DNA of 64,000 nt from positions 3,850,563 through 3,914,562 of the forward strand of contig OU452212.1 of NCBI GenBank assembly GCA_911728435.2, written 5' to 3'. Numbering within the stretch: the stretch's first letter is position 1; every line of letters starts with the position of its first letter. Below are positions 37,301-52,300 of the stretch, in pieces. The translations under genes were made by a program, and so were the position numbers. The stretch comes from Apoderus coryli (taxonomy: Eukaryota > Arthropoda > Insecta > Coleoptera > Attelabidae). The notes under the pieces are model-generated. The model saw only the letters and a program-made list of their open reading frames with translations. It was not told the DNA's origin and did no database searches.

Positions 37301-40300
37301 TTACCCACTAGATTAAATTTCTATCTTACGTCATCTGTAAGAAAAAGGCGCAAGTAACTACGACTTTCATTTATTAAAAAATGGTGAATTTAAATGAAAG
37401 TCGTAGTTACTAGGTACGTGATCTCAAAATTTCTAAAATTTAATAATCTAACTTAGTTAAAAAATTATATATAAAAGGAAAACCAGCATATATATCTATG
37501 AACAAATATATTTAGTTTCACAATTTATAATCTAACAAATAATTTCCTCGACTTCGACGCATTACTCTTGATCCACTTATATTAAATAGTTTTTACAAAA
37601 TGCAAATTCTCTGTTAGTCTCAATATAATGCCACTGAAGATGAAGCTCAAAGCGTCGAAACATGTATGGTAAATTAATTAACTCGGCACATTATGTGATG
37701 TATTAAACTGATTTCGTGGAGTCTGACGTTTTATTTCTTATGTACAATACATTCACCCCGCTTAAAAATGCACTACTTCTTTTAAGTGTATATATTTATT
37801 AGACATTTGAAGAACTATCTCCTGATAAAGTTTTTAGTTCTTATCCGGCCATTGTTGTGAAATTTGCCTGCTGTGCTCTATACACATAACTGGTGATCAC
37901 CACTAATGGGTCCCGTTTTTTAAAGTATGGTTGTATGAAACATGCATTTCTTTAAACGATAGGCAATCATACACAACTATTTTTTTGTAAGTTAAGTCAC
38001 TGTATTTTTTACCATATTCCAGATGCTTATATTTTGACATGCTGTATAGTATCAGTCAGATTAAGACGTGACAAACTATATTTTCATGACTATAAGTATA
38101 CAATGGCCTTTCAAATAATTTACTTTACATCATCAGCCATTTCTTTTTTGTATTTGGACAATAAAGATAAGTTATTATAATGAATAGGTACCTAGAATTA
38201 TTACGTTATGATTAGTACCTTTTCTTATAAGCAAACTCGTAACCCTTCGTAACGCATCTCTAGGACTCCTTTGAAAGAATTTTGGTGTTAAATTTGGTGG
38301 TAACGTTAATGGTTTTCTACCAGTTTGGTGTTCCCATGGATTATGTCCGGGTGCCATTCTATCTAAATGCTCTATGGACGCCGGTCGTCGTGCTCCTAAA
38401 ATATAATAAACTTATTACTGATATGCTCATTTTAAATTCGAATAAAAAATGTGTTAGAAAATAAGCAGGGACGTTTTTCCATATTCTGTGGCAGATGACT
38501 CCTATTATTGTACCGAATTTTTCTTACATCTATGCTTTATTTTTCGCAGATTCTTGTAGAATTTTCCATTTCCAATATTGGAAATGCATAGGTACGAACA
38601 ACAGCAAAGTGAATTTATTTTGACAGTGACTGAGAAGTGTTGTTGATGCAATTATTAAAGATTTGGAGCACGTGTATTTTTGGAATTGCGAGCCCGAAAA
38701 CGTAACATTATACAATCAAAGTTTATTATCTTTTTACTTTCCAGAGTCTGTGATAGTCGTGCATATAATCCCCAAATTCTTAACTAATATAATTAGGGGT
38801 CGAGTGGTCCGTCATTTGAAAGCATTTTTTATGCTCCCTTCTGCGTTGACTAAGCGACTAAGCATAAGCATATCAAATCGATCCAACAAACTACGATGAT
38901 CTATTTATTTACCATTAGGAATACAAACAGATTACAAAAGAATTCACAACAGTATTCACAATATAATACAAGTTTCTGACGAATGTATTTATCAAAAAAA
39001 AAAAAAAATAATTTAAAATGTACATAAAATGAAGAATTTATTTGCTTAAGCCTAAATATGACATTAAATAAACACAATACTACCCAATAACGAGAAAAAC
39101 AAAACAAAAAACCACCTACATGAACAGACCCCTCACAAACGACTTAAACCGAGCCAAGGATATGTCAAATAAGTCTACGTCAGCACGATACAAATTACAT
39201 GTTCGCAAAATGCGACAGATAGGCGAATTCTTTCCCGAGTTTGTTCTTCTAAAAGGAATTGCAAAGATTTCATGTGACCTCAACATACACGCAGGTTCAT
39301 TCAATTCAATGTCATTATATATTGATGGAGAATCCAAAAATCCATAAATCCATATCTATACTACATCTATACCTCTGTCTGGATAAGTTCCATCCTGCTT
39401 AAAAGCCAAGTACTTCAAAAATCTTCTTTGTATCGATTCCAAGCTCCTGACGTGACAACAGTAGAGGGGCTGCCATACAACTGATGCAAACTCAAGTTTG
39501 CTGCGGACAAAAGCGCAATATAATAGCATTAAAGTAGATGAACTGTTAAATTACGCAACAAGAAGCCCAACATACTGGACACTGACCGACCACAGATGTT
39601 ATGTGAGGAAAAAATGAAAATCTAGCATCGAAAGTGACGCCCAAATTCGGAACTTCAGTTACACGGCTTAAAACCTGATAATCCAGTTTATACTAATGCA
39701 AAAATAAAAAGTAAAAAGTCACTGGTACCGACTAATGCACATACAGCACTCAAATGAATGAATGGCTGTCAAAACATTTGTCTACTAGAAGATTTTTGTA
39801 TTATATGTATTACCTGAAAAAGGCAACAGTCTTACTTTGCCGAAACGTTGTTTAAGAGAAGAAAATGTTTTTACATCAAATAACAATTTGTTATTTAGTC
39901 TGTGTTGTTATTTTTTGCGAGCATCATTCCAAGAACTTGTGAATCTAAATATTGAAGAAATATGGCTCAAGTAAAAGATAACACAAATATGAACAGTAAT
40001 AACACAGTATTTTTAAACATTGACACCCATCATTCACCATGTTGACGATGTTGAGCTCCAACTGCAAAGCATCACGTTCATTCATAGAACTGACGACAGA
40101 ATAAAGTTTGAGGTCACCTCCAAAAGCTCCCTACAGCCTTTAATTGTTTTGATGAGGTCATCTATGAAAATCGTGAATAATATCGGACCAAGATTTGAAC
40201 CCTGTGGTACTCTCGAAGTAGCAACAAACTCCTACGATCTGAAGCCCTCGTATTTAACAAACTGCACTTTGTCTAGAAGATATGATTTAAGTAACGGGTA

Positions 40301-43300
40301 TTCCATTAAGGGTGGACAGGTAGCATATCTCAGAAAATCATAGTCGTAGGACAATGGGAAAAAAATTCTTTTAGGCAAATCGACCATGGGAAATTGCTGG
40401 AAATAGTTTTTTTAGTTCCTAACTATACCGCTAGGGGCCGTAATTGATACACTAATGCGAAAAATGCATTTTTATTGAAAATTTCGCAATATAAGTTAGA
40501 AAAACACTACTACCCCAGTAATACGAGTACTACTGAGATTCCGCATCTTTTTGGTGTATCACTTTTCATTGTGCGGCTTGAAATAAAGGCAGCAGGAAAG
40601 GACGATTTTTTTTTCTATAACTTTGGTTTGGCTTAACCGAATTTATCAATCTAATTTTTGTTTAAGAGGGCAATCCTTGTTGACGAAGAAAAAAAATATT
40701 TCAAATCATAATTGGGGCTCCGCTAGATGGCGATATTTGCATCGCCTGAGGTTTTTTTGATTTTTCTTTAAAAACTTAAATGGAATAATACAAATATATG
40801 TTGGTTTTCGTTTGTGATGAATTGAAGACTAATCAAATGATCGCCGACGTGCGGCATAGCACATGGCACCCGAAGAAGAAGAATCAAAGGTATAAAAATT
40901 CATGTTTACCTTGAGAGAAAATAATTCAATTCTTATTATCAGTACCCACACTAATGGCATTAAAATATGTGGACAAACTTCGACTGGATAATGATTATGG
41001 CAATTTATTTATATTTCAAGTTTGTATACCTGTATTCAAAACTGTACGGTTGTACAAAATCGTTCACTACAAATCCAAAATTTTCCAAGCTGGGATTACA
41101 AATTGTTACATATCGGGTGATTCGCAATTCAAAAATACACGTACAGACTACAAATTCACAAACTTTACTCGTATATTACTCGCTTCATAAAACATTAGCA
41201 ATCGCGTCACAAAACTTTTCTGTCACTGTCAATATCAATTACTGTATGAAAATATTTCACAACTCAATTAACACTGACGATTTTACATACTCGTAATTTA
41301 TTTGCAACTGTTTTTAATATAATGATGAAATGCAAACCGAATGCGCGGACTTGAAATAGAAAGATTAATGAGTTGTTTGGTCCCTTATTTACCAAACCTG
41401 TAGTCCAAAGACAATAATATAAATAAAATATAAATAAATTATTTATTCCCAAATTATACCTATTCATGCATGTATAAAAATTAAACTAAATATGATTTAA
41501 GTTAAATAGAATAATGAATTGCTTGTTACATAATGTAACAAAACTTTAAGTTATGTTGGACATTTGTTTCACACTACCATGCTTTCACCAGAAGGGTCAA
41601 ATAGAATCTGAAGGTTTCTCCTGCTACAATTGTTCAAATATATATACTTTAAAATCAATGATCACTTTCCTGACAGAGGATACATTCACGAAACGTTGTT
41701 TAAGTCATTCTACTTTCAATATCTAAACTCTGGCAAAATCATTCATGCCCTGATAGACTATCTTCATCTTTCGTAAATCTAAGTCAGTGTTCCCCAGCAC
41801 AATACAAGAAATAGCAGCCTATTTCAAGCACCTCAAGCACACACCAACTATGGCGAAGAGCATCAGATTACAGAGCTTGCAGCTTGTGCAAAAAAGTTCA
41901 AGATAATTAATATGCTGTATCCCGGGTAGTTTGTCTGACGCACTTTTACTTTTGTTGGCGTATTCCCATTATCAGTGTACTCGGTATCTAGTATCACCTT
42001 GTTTCGATTTTTTTTTATATTTTATAGAAACCTAAATTCATTAACATGAAAATCAAAGAACAACATTTTTCAGATTGAATTTAAAATTAACGTTGAACAT
42101 TTTCAAGACTTATTTATCAAGTTCCCATCAGGTAAGCATCGTTGTAACTGGGGGTATACCAGACAATAAGAATGTAATTATTTAAAGTCGGTACTAACGC
42201 TTCTATGACCTAATAATTGATCTCATTCAATTTACGAAAGGCCGTTGTATGAAACGAAGAAACCACATCGTGTATCAAAGAATTTTAAAATATAAAATTT
42301 TTTGTCATAATCTGACTGGAACTTAATCATGTTCAGGTGTGAAAAAATATTATACATAGAGTTTTAGTTACGTAGTAGGATTGCCTACCGTACTTAATAA
42401 ATTAATTATTACACGTGTTGAAATGTTTATTTTAAGAAATGGTTATATTCAAAGATCTAATTGTAATATTACCACATCAAGTGTTCTTGGTCTGCTGCTA
42501 CAAAAATGATAAACGTAATGTTGCGACATAGAGTGCTATACACTCAAATCAAATAAACTAAACATGTATTAACTTGAGAGGAATAAGTAACACGTTTTTG
42601 TCTTTTAGTTTCTAACGATATCATTATTGCAATGATATCGTTAGAAACTTGCAATAATACAAGTATTACAAATTTAATGTTTAGTACAAACCTTTTTGTT
42701 TTGGGTACCATCCCCTGTTGGGTCCGCCAGCTAATCTAAGTAAGTCAGCGCCAGCTAAAGCTTGTTCAAGACCAGAATGTGAGAGTTGTCTACGATATAA
42801 ACCTGAGCTTGTCATACTTCCTGAAAAACAGAGATACCTACATTAAAAAACTACAGATTTTTAAATTTAAAAGTAACTAAAAAATAACTGGCATCGAAAG
42901 AGCACCTATACAACAAGACAAAATTCATCACTGAGTAATGCCTATACAATTATATGTACTGATTACTAACGGATGTTTCAGCAAGAACTTTGAATGCCGC
43001 GCCAATTTTGACTGTCAACTATTTGGTCGGCCATATTTGGTTCTGTTGAAGTAAAATATTGACATTTATAAAAATAGTGCGTTTAAGCTTGGAAGAAACA
43101 TTGTTAATAGTGAAAACTCATTACAAAATTTTTAATATTGTTCGCATGGGATCGTGATCACTTGGGCGTACATAATCGACCAAACTTTGAACTGACGTTT
43201 TCATTACAACATGAAAGAGCCTTTGCCCGTCATCGGCAATAAAGATCTACAAATACTATCGCAGCTGTGAGAGTGGCAGAACGAACAAACCCCCATCATC

Positions 43301-46300
43301 TATTGTTAAGTCAATAAAATCTTAACCACTGAAGATGGAACCAGGTGCTCCGAAACATGTAAAGTTATTTCTTGGAGGTACGACTTTTTATTTCCTACAC
43401 TTAATATTTTTGTCCCATCAACTTACCAACAGTATTGAGACTTCCAATTGTATTACTCTGCCTTGGTGCTGTCTGATTACCAGGTATATCAGGTGCTCTT
43501 CTGTGTGGTGTTCTTGGAATGTCACATCCTGCAAATCATACATTAACTGTTTAGAATTAAACTCATAAAATTTACATAACAATTCAATTTAATACAGAAG
43601 AACCAATATGATCAACTAACGAATACTGACTTTATTTGGATGTTTTTATCGTTAGTTTTCGTTCTCCACATACACAGCCGAATCATCCTTAGAGCAATGA
43701 CACATTTTTATGAATTTGCAACTATCCTCTGTGTTTCAATATTGAACTCAAAATATACACCCAATAAAGATAGTGTTTTCTGGCAACGACTTAACTAAAA
43801 TCCATTGGATTTCGACGCGCTACAACAAGCTATATTTGGAATTCACTTGTATCTAACTGTAATAAAATAGAACCCGCCACTGGCAAGTTTACAGATTACT
43901 CAATTCTAGAATACATGGGTGGCAGATCGCTTCTTTCTGAGAATTTCCAATATCTAACAGTCTTTTTTTTCTAATATATATATTTACGGTAACACGAAAT
44001 ATTCCCATAGATTTGTTGACATAGGGTTCTTATTTTTTCTAAACATAAATACGAGCGTACCCTAATATTATGTGTTGCGACAAACATCATGGGGGGTCTA
44101 AGAGTTATCTGCGTCATAAAGATTATGCCAGGCTTTTAAAAATATTTTGTTCTTAAGATAATAGTTTTTTTTTTTGCCTTGTTATGTACTTTATACACCC
44201 TCTTATGTAGTTACAGATATTTATTGGGTTAACAGTGTTGCCGATTTGCTCAAGTATTGCTTTCCCTAACATTGTCAATACGTTTATAAATTGTTTAAAT
44301 TAAGGAATAAGTTGTAATCGATGGAATGTTGATATTAATTACGAGGTTTTTTTTTTGCTTCCCAATGTCTGACTCTTCCAAGGGGGTAGGAGTCTTGGGC
44401 AGTCTTTTTTTAAACTGAGTTAAAGGCTCTCGCTTTATTTATGAGTTATATTTTGTCACTAATATAGTTGCTATATTACGCAGAATGTACTCGCATTTAC
44501 AGCAAGGGAAATATCTACATCACGTCGAATCATAGTTAGTATAAATTAAGTATCTTTAAGCAATTATACCAATTGAATTGAATCATAGAAATATTATTCA
44601 TATTTTCACGGAATTAAACCTCGTATCGCAGAAGCCAGTTCTGCTATATTTGGAATTCACTTGTATCTAACAAAGTATGGTTTTGATCATAATAAAGAAC
44701 AAATCTAAACGCTTAATTCCTTAATTATTTTTGTGATTAAGTATAAACGCTGTGACTGATCATGTATTTTAGGTATGTGTTACTTCTTCATTTATAATTA
44801 TATGGAATTACATATATGGTCTGTATTATTGTTTGTATCGTCTATTTTAGATGTAAGAAAAAGCACTATTAAAACATAACACCTCAAAAAATTGGTGTTT
44901 TGATATCCCACCTATCTATCCCTAACTCTGAAATTAAGTGTTTCACTGCAACGTCTTAATAAAGTCACTAGGGCATCTTGAAATACTACCAAATTTGAAG
45001 CAGATAAGAATTCTCATTGTCATACCTACCTCGTGCAAATATAGGTGTTTCAGGTAAACTACAAGAAGTTTGTAAATGTCGTTCTTCTTGTGGGCTATGT
45101 GATGATCGCTTCTGAAAATGACGACGTTTTGAATCCTGCAACTCTGATGGTAATGTTCGACGTTCTGAAGGTACATTACGATTTGAACTACTGTAGAAAT
45201 TCCTTCTTCCTGCAAACAAAATTCAGTTATAAGAGTTTTGTGTTCTTCACGTTCATTTTTAGCTTGGATACCATAATCATCTTTTCTATTAACAACTAAA
45301 GAACATGTAAAATGTGAAAGGCGTTCAGTAGTAGAAAGGAAAATGGCTCAAATAAATCAAAATGATGGCCATTTAGGGAATGCGGCTAATCATCCGAAGC
45401 TGCTCCTCTACAAGGAAACGTTTTATAATCTTTTATAACTCGTGTTAAGTGGGAAGAAATATTGTTGATGATTTGTTCATTAACGCGATTTGATACGGTC
45501 GGTGAAGGCTATATCGAATATTCTGTAGAAAGTACGACCAAATTGCTAAAAGAATTCTTCAACCTGGCTCTTTGGTAAATCTCGAACTAATTTCATTTAA
45601 CCGAATCACTACAAGCAATGAATATTCAGTTAGGTGACCGTAGAAATATTGTCATTAGTAGTGATATCGCAAGAACAAGTATAACGTTTGAAAAAAGAAA
45701 TATTGCTTCTCTGACGATGATTTTAACCACATTAAATAAAGTAACATACAAAGGCTCACCTCTCGAATACCCTGCATCCATCGATCTGGACTTAACCGCT
45801 TCGCCTCTGTGCGGTGGTACAGCTGGTGCTTCACTGGGCAGTGTATCAGCCCGTTTCATAACAGGAATAAGATTATTAGCTATTTCTGAATATTCATCGT
45901 CTGCCTCTTCGACTGGCGAAGGTGGCAGTGGTGGAAATTCATGATGATGTAAGGCAGGGAAATCCGCCGATGTACTACTTGGCATACCACGATGATGTGG
46001 GGGAAATGGTGGATGATGTGAGGAGCTATCACGATGAGCAATCAACATTTCTTTGGCGCTTTCCGATTTTTGAATGCCGTTACGTTTTGGAAATGGATTA
46101 CCTGCTGAAAATATACCAGTTAGCAAGGTATAATTAAACAGTTTCTGTTTGTTGTGGTGTACTGTTAGGTATTTTTGTGGAGCGCACTTAAATTGATGCA
46201 TGTGTTTTATTTTATTTTATGTTTTGTTTTGTAAATATGTAAATTTCTTACTGATATGTATGTTTTTCGTTTCGCTTTCTTTTTTTTTTCATTTTGTAAA

Positions 46301-49300
46301 TTGATGCAGGTGTTTTATTTTAGTTTATTGTTTTTTTTATTGGCCATTAGTTGGTATACAATTCATATACATTGGCATTGGCAAAAATTCAAAATTAAAC
46401 AAAATTCAAGATCAAAACATTAAAAAATGTCAAAATCTAATTATTACTTAACATTTACAAGACAAACAATATGGATTAACATAGACCAACTGCCAAGACC
46501 CACCAGCAAAATAAAAAGAAGTCACAGCATGGTGGAGCAATGCTCAACAAATTCCTGCAGCGTGTAAAAACCATTTACAGCTAAAAATCATTCTCAATTT
46601 AATGAGTCAAGTCGAGCTCAAAATTTTTCGGGCAGCATATTAAAATAATAAATGCCAGGCATAGTGCGGCGACCTTTTGAACAACTCGTGGCTCGGCCTA
46701 GGCAGCAGAAGTTAGCCCCATTTGTAATAAACAAATTACGCCTCCCGAACATATAAGTTAAAAGCTTGAGGAAATGCACGCAAGGCACCGTTAAAACCCG
46801 TTCGTTTTTGAAGGGTTGCCTACAGGAGAAATTATATGGTAAATTAAATATTGTGCGCAATATTCTTTTTTGCATAATGAATACACGATACGACTCACTA
46901 GATTTACCCCAGGATATTATATTGTAAGATATTGCCGAATAGACGAGGTCACAATAAACACTTGTCAGAGCTCCCAAGTCCATGTGTCGTTTCAAAAAAT
47001 ATATGACATAAGACTGCTGACTGAGTTTTTTACAGAGATTGTCCACTTGCGCAAGCCAATTTAATGTTGTATTGACAGTAACACCCAGCATTCTCTGACA
47101 CTGGGATCAAGGCATCGAATATTAACTATAGACAATAAGCTCCATTAGACGCTGAAAATGGCATCGACTCGTCGCATTCCGAGCTCATTTCTGGCCCGCT
47201 ACTATATTATACTATATCTATATATACTATAAGCTACTATAACATAACTATAAGCGCGGCGAATTGCTTTGAAGCCACGTACATCAGATTTACCGACACG
47301 ATGAGAAGTACCTAACTGTCTATTATTTTAAATGTCACCAAGGTAAGATGGTGTTGCCAAAGTGTACGTCGAAATTTGGAGAGGGCCGATATCTATTAAA
47401 ATTAATTAGAACGGTTTTGTCGTGATTTACAATCAACCGGTTGCACGACAGCAAGAATCGAATATCTGTAAGAGTTTGCTCTGGATCATCCCAAGGTCCT
47501 TATCGGACATCATCAGTGACGTGTCATCAGCACAAACTCCCGCCCACATTTTTGTTATCATAATCGGACAAATGAGAGCTCACTCTATCGCCAATTTTTC
47601 GGTGACTCAAGCAGGAATAAATCCAATCATTTATATTGCCTCAAATTCCCATGTGTAATAATTTGGGTTGTCCTTATTGACTGTATCGAACGCCTTCAAT
47701 AAATCAAACAACACAGAAACCACGTACTGTTCTTTATCTGTAAGGTTTTATTTCGTTTTCATTCATGTTCGATTAATATAAGAGTCTAAAGTTGATAATC
47801 TAATTTTACCCTACTTAGCTTGCCTTTTGAAGGCAGCCTCTGGGGTATCTCTTGTCATAGTCCAGTAGTAGTCGGGGAACAAACTCACATTTACATTTTC
47901 CCTGATAGCTTTTTTCCATGTTTGAAATATCCTGGTGGAACCTCTTAATTTTTTCCGGGAAATAATCCAGATGATAATCCAGGAAATGAAATTTTAACGA
48001 CAGAAACCGTAGGTTTTGGTGACATAGTTTTCTGCTTTATGTTTCCCAAAAAAAATTGTTGCAACCATTTTATAGGAATTTCACGAAATTCTATTTTTGG
48101 AATCGATTAAGTCCGACATAAGGTCACTTTTTTTCTTTTTTTTTTGAGAGGGTCCGTACGACATAAGTCCCCGGTTTCACTGCAGCGTCATGCGCTTATT
48201 GTAAAAAATCCCCGTATATTATGCCACCCAATTCAGCAGCCCTGTACCCTCCACTAGCTTGTGGAGTTCAGTTATGTGTTGGGTGTCAATATCTGCTGGC
48301 GCAATCAGCGCATGCCCAAAAATAGCGTGTCGTCTTCGTTGTAGAACTACACACTCACATATTACATGGTAAGCTGTTTCAACTGCCCCATTACACTATC
48401 TACATTGCAGGTCCCCATTATACAGCCCGATCTTATTTAGGTGGTCTCTCAGAGAGCAATGCCCAGTAAGGAGTCCCATAGTTATTCGCATCTGACTCCT
48501 GCTTAATGATAGCAGTTCTTCAGTGCGTTTTGTTGCTGCACCAGGTATGGGCCTCTTCCCATGCTCCTGCTTGGGAATATGTTCCCCATATCTCTGGTGC
48601 TCGTTTTTGGCCCAGCACTTGAGGAGTTAGTATATATGTACCGCCGAAGCGAGTCACTTAATTCAATTAGATTTATTTTCCGAGGCTTTTTACTGGGAAG
48701 TTCACAGACGAAACCAGAGTTATGCGTTTGATCATTATCAGATTCAATGGTACATTCTGGAGGTCACCGGGCGTATTGCGGATAGTAAATTTTTATAATG
48801 AATCGCAGACTTTTTCTCCGCAAACATTTTTTTTTTTTGGTTATTTCAGTTCACGCCAGATCATAGGAACATCGAAGGATATCTTACGCTTTTTTCGAAT
48901 TAGCCAACAGCGAATGTTGGACTCACATTTATAGCAGCGCAATTATTATCCTGGTCTCCCACGAACATACTAACAATTTTAATAGCTCACAAATTATGTA
49001 TTCATTGTTAATTATTCCTGACTTTGAATCATTTATGGTAAAAAAATGAGTCCGAGTAACTTACCTTCTAATAATAATTGTTTATAGTAATCTTCGGATT
49101 TTTGAATTTCATTATGACTACTAGATTTCTGGAGATCATTATGTTTTCTATCATTTTTATCCCTGATTGGTTTAGCTGGTGCCTTCCTCTTTTCCTTCTT
49201 CTCTTTATTCAGACTTTCAACGCCGTTCAACATAAATTTATCATCCTAAAATGAACACAAAAATTCTTATTATTACTTTCATTCGATTATGAGTCAATCA

Positions 49301-52300
49301 GATTGAATAAAATTATATCAGTGAGAAACGGACTTCTTAGGTCTGTGTCAAAAGATGATAATTATCGCCAGTAACCAACTATTAGGTTGGAAGGGTTAAT
49401 AACATTATATCATGGCTGCAAAACGTGTATTGACTTAAAAGAGAATATGTTGAACAAAAGACATTTGACAGAAAATATTTGTTTCTAAAAGCATTTATAG
49501 ACAACCCTCATAGGTAGGCACTAATCTAGGAACTAGATCTGTTTGGTAGGTATTAAAATGTAAACACTCGATGTTACTAAAAATATTTTCGATTCTGCAA
49601 CTTTATTTGTTTAATTTTTCATCAGAGGAAGCAGTTTTTTGTTGCTATTAGCGTTAGACGTTTGTTTATGTATTCTCACCCTAGTTGGAGATATTACACA
49701 GATGAGATTTTTCATTCACACATTCGGTAACCTAAAAGTGTGTTGTAATCTTAGAAATCAGACTCTATTTTAATGCTTTCTGTCGGGCTGCTTAAAGATT
49801 AAGACATTATCTTCTTCCTGATTGATTACTCATTTGGATTGCTTTGTTGGAAGGCTACAATTTTGCTACGATATTGTAACGAAATCGCTTAAAAACACGT
49901 GAACAAAGCACAAAATTGCAGCGAGAAATAATAAATGAAAGTTGTACGAACAAAGCAAGCTTGTTTTACTATATTAATGTTTATATGTTCCAAATATGTA
50001 TATTTTTCAACACGCATGAATTGAGTTCGTTTCGCCATCAAGGACAGTCGTTTTATTACTAAAAACGGGTTTAACGCCAGTTAAAAACGACCGTTAATTT
50101 TGAACTTTCAAATTTATGTGTTATGTAATTAGTTTCGTGTAAAAGCAGTCTCGACATTGTAACAAAGTGCTGAAGAAGGGACCCCTATTAACATTAGTGC
50201 ACTCGTGAAGAAGGTAGGTGCCCGAAAAGAATTTATAGTATGGTTCGGTCTTATACAAACATGGAAATGCAGAGGTCATTAAGGAGGGTCAACACGGTTT
50301 CTGTAGAAAAAAATCTACAGTTACGAATTTGATTTCTTATGAACTTGATATATTGGATGCTGTGAGTGGAGGTTATCAGGTGGATTCGGTGTATACCGAC
50401 TTCGCCAAAGCATTTGATAGGGTGAACTTTGATGTTTTGTTGGCAAAGCTGGGAGTGTTCGGATTCTCTGACCATGCCTTATCTTGGTTGGAAAGTTTTT
50501 TGAGGGGGCGTACACAGGTAGTAAAGATCATGAATCACAAAAGTCATGAGTTTCGTGTAACATCAGGAGTCCTGCAGGGGCCCCATTGTGCCCCATTATT
50601 GTTGTTTTCGATGGCTAATCTATTTGCGGATGATTTAAAGATTTATAGAAGAATTTCGTGCGAGGCCGATGTTGAATATTTGCAGCGCGATGTTGATGCG
50701 CTGTGGCAGTGGTCTGTGTATAATAATTTGAAATTCAATATCAATAAGTGTTCATTTATTAGCTTCTTTCGCAAGAGGAATAGATTTCCTAGTCGGTACA
50801 CGATGGATGGTGATCAGTTGAAATATGTGGACAAAATAAAAGACTTGGGTGTTCACTTTTCAGAGTCTGTTGACTTTAATGAACACATATGCCGAATGTC
50901 TCAGAATGGTCATAAAGTATTGTGATTTGTGATGCGGAATTCTAGAGACTTATCAATTGCGAGCTGTCGTTTGTTGTATGTGTCCCTGGTTCGTTCTCCA
51001 CTGGAATACGCGTCAGTGATTTGGTCGCCTTATTATCAGACTTATATAAATATGATTGAGAGAGTTCAGGACAAGTTTTTGCGTTATGCTGCGTTTAGAA
51101 TGGGGATACATATGCGCAATTATCATAGATCGGACCTACGAGGGGCGTTAAACTTGGATACTCTTGGTAAACGCAGAATTTTAAACGACTTGGTATTTGC
51201 GTATAATGTGTTGAAAGGTAACATAAATTGTCCTGCTGTCCTGCATAGGATTTTCTTCAATGTGCCAGTGCGTGATTTACGATACCATGATCTCTTCTTT
51301 CACCATACAAGTAGAAATAATTATACATACTTTTCTCCTATTGATAGAACTCTTCGCACTCTGAATGAACATGATTGTATAGATATCTTTTGCAATTGAC
51401 TTTTAGAATTTAAACGTCAAATTAATTGTTGTATTGAGTAGTACTCATAACAGATCTTGAATTTATTATGAATTTGTTTATTTTGCCTTAGGTACTGTCA
51501 TGTATATAAGAAATTTGTTGTAAATATAATTGGGGTATCCCGTTAATTTAATAAAATAAAAATAGTTCATACAGTCCGCTGATTTTCATCCTTTTTTTCG
51601 TACAAAAGTTTTTAAAAAGTGGTGCTACTATAAGCTACATGGGAAATAAAATTTTGAAATAAGTGTCCTAATAAGGACGCTAGAAATAGCCAGGTTGATC
51701 TGAGTTTTAGTTCATCACTATAAAAAGTTTTAAGAATACAAATATTATCAAACTTTAACCGATATTTGAGTACCTATTATTGAATGCATTATTTAATATA
51801 CCTGCGTGACTTCAATATCTCGCCTTTCTAACAATTCACTAATATTTTGTTCAATTTTTCGTAATGGCGAAATTTCAGCACTTGGTTGCGAACTTTCAAC
51901 ATCTTCTTCTTCCTCTACAGTTATTCCTAATTCTCTACGTGGTGTTATATCTTCTGCATTAAGACTTGGTAATGAAACAACCTAAAAAATATAAAACAAG
52001 ATATTTTATTCATATCATTTTTAACCAATCATAAGTTTAATGAACAATTTAGAAATAATAATGCTAGTTTCTGTAATTATTTGCCATATAGGGTAATTTT
52101 TTCGACGAACACTTTTTTCCTATGCAATTGGTTTTGCTTACAGATTGGCAAAAGCAACAACAAATACGTCCGCTGTGAACACGTTTTGTGTAGTAGTTGC
52201 ATTAAAAAAAGTGTTTTTCTTAAAACCAACTACCTAATTGTAAAAGTATGTGTTTGACGACATCTAGTTTCTGTTGGTAATATGCCGAGTGAACAATAAT

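Larger units (their letters stand above)
36732..38218 (-). other. Intron between exons M and N: a hairpin and a Penelope-type module, otherwise unrecognised
   Basis: The hairpin 37353-37411 and the module 37632-37740 are listed separately. No other structure was recognised. Confidence 0.45.

Noticed and set aside
37353..37411. Calling the perfect hairpin a microRNA gene
   Set aside because: True precursors normally have some mismatches and longer stems; without small-RNA data this cannot be supported.
45618..45944. 108-residue + strand frame
   Set aside because: It is the antisense shadow of exon I of the minus-strand gene.
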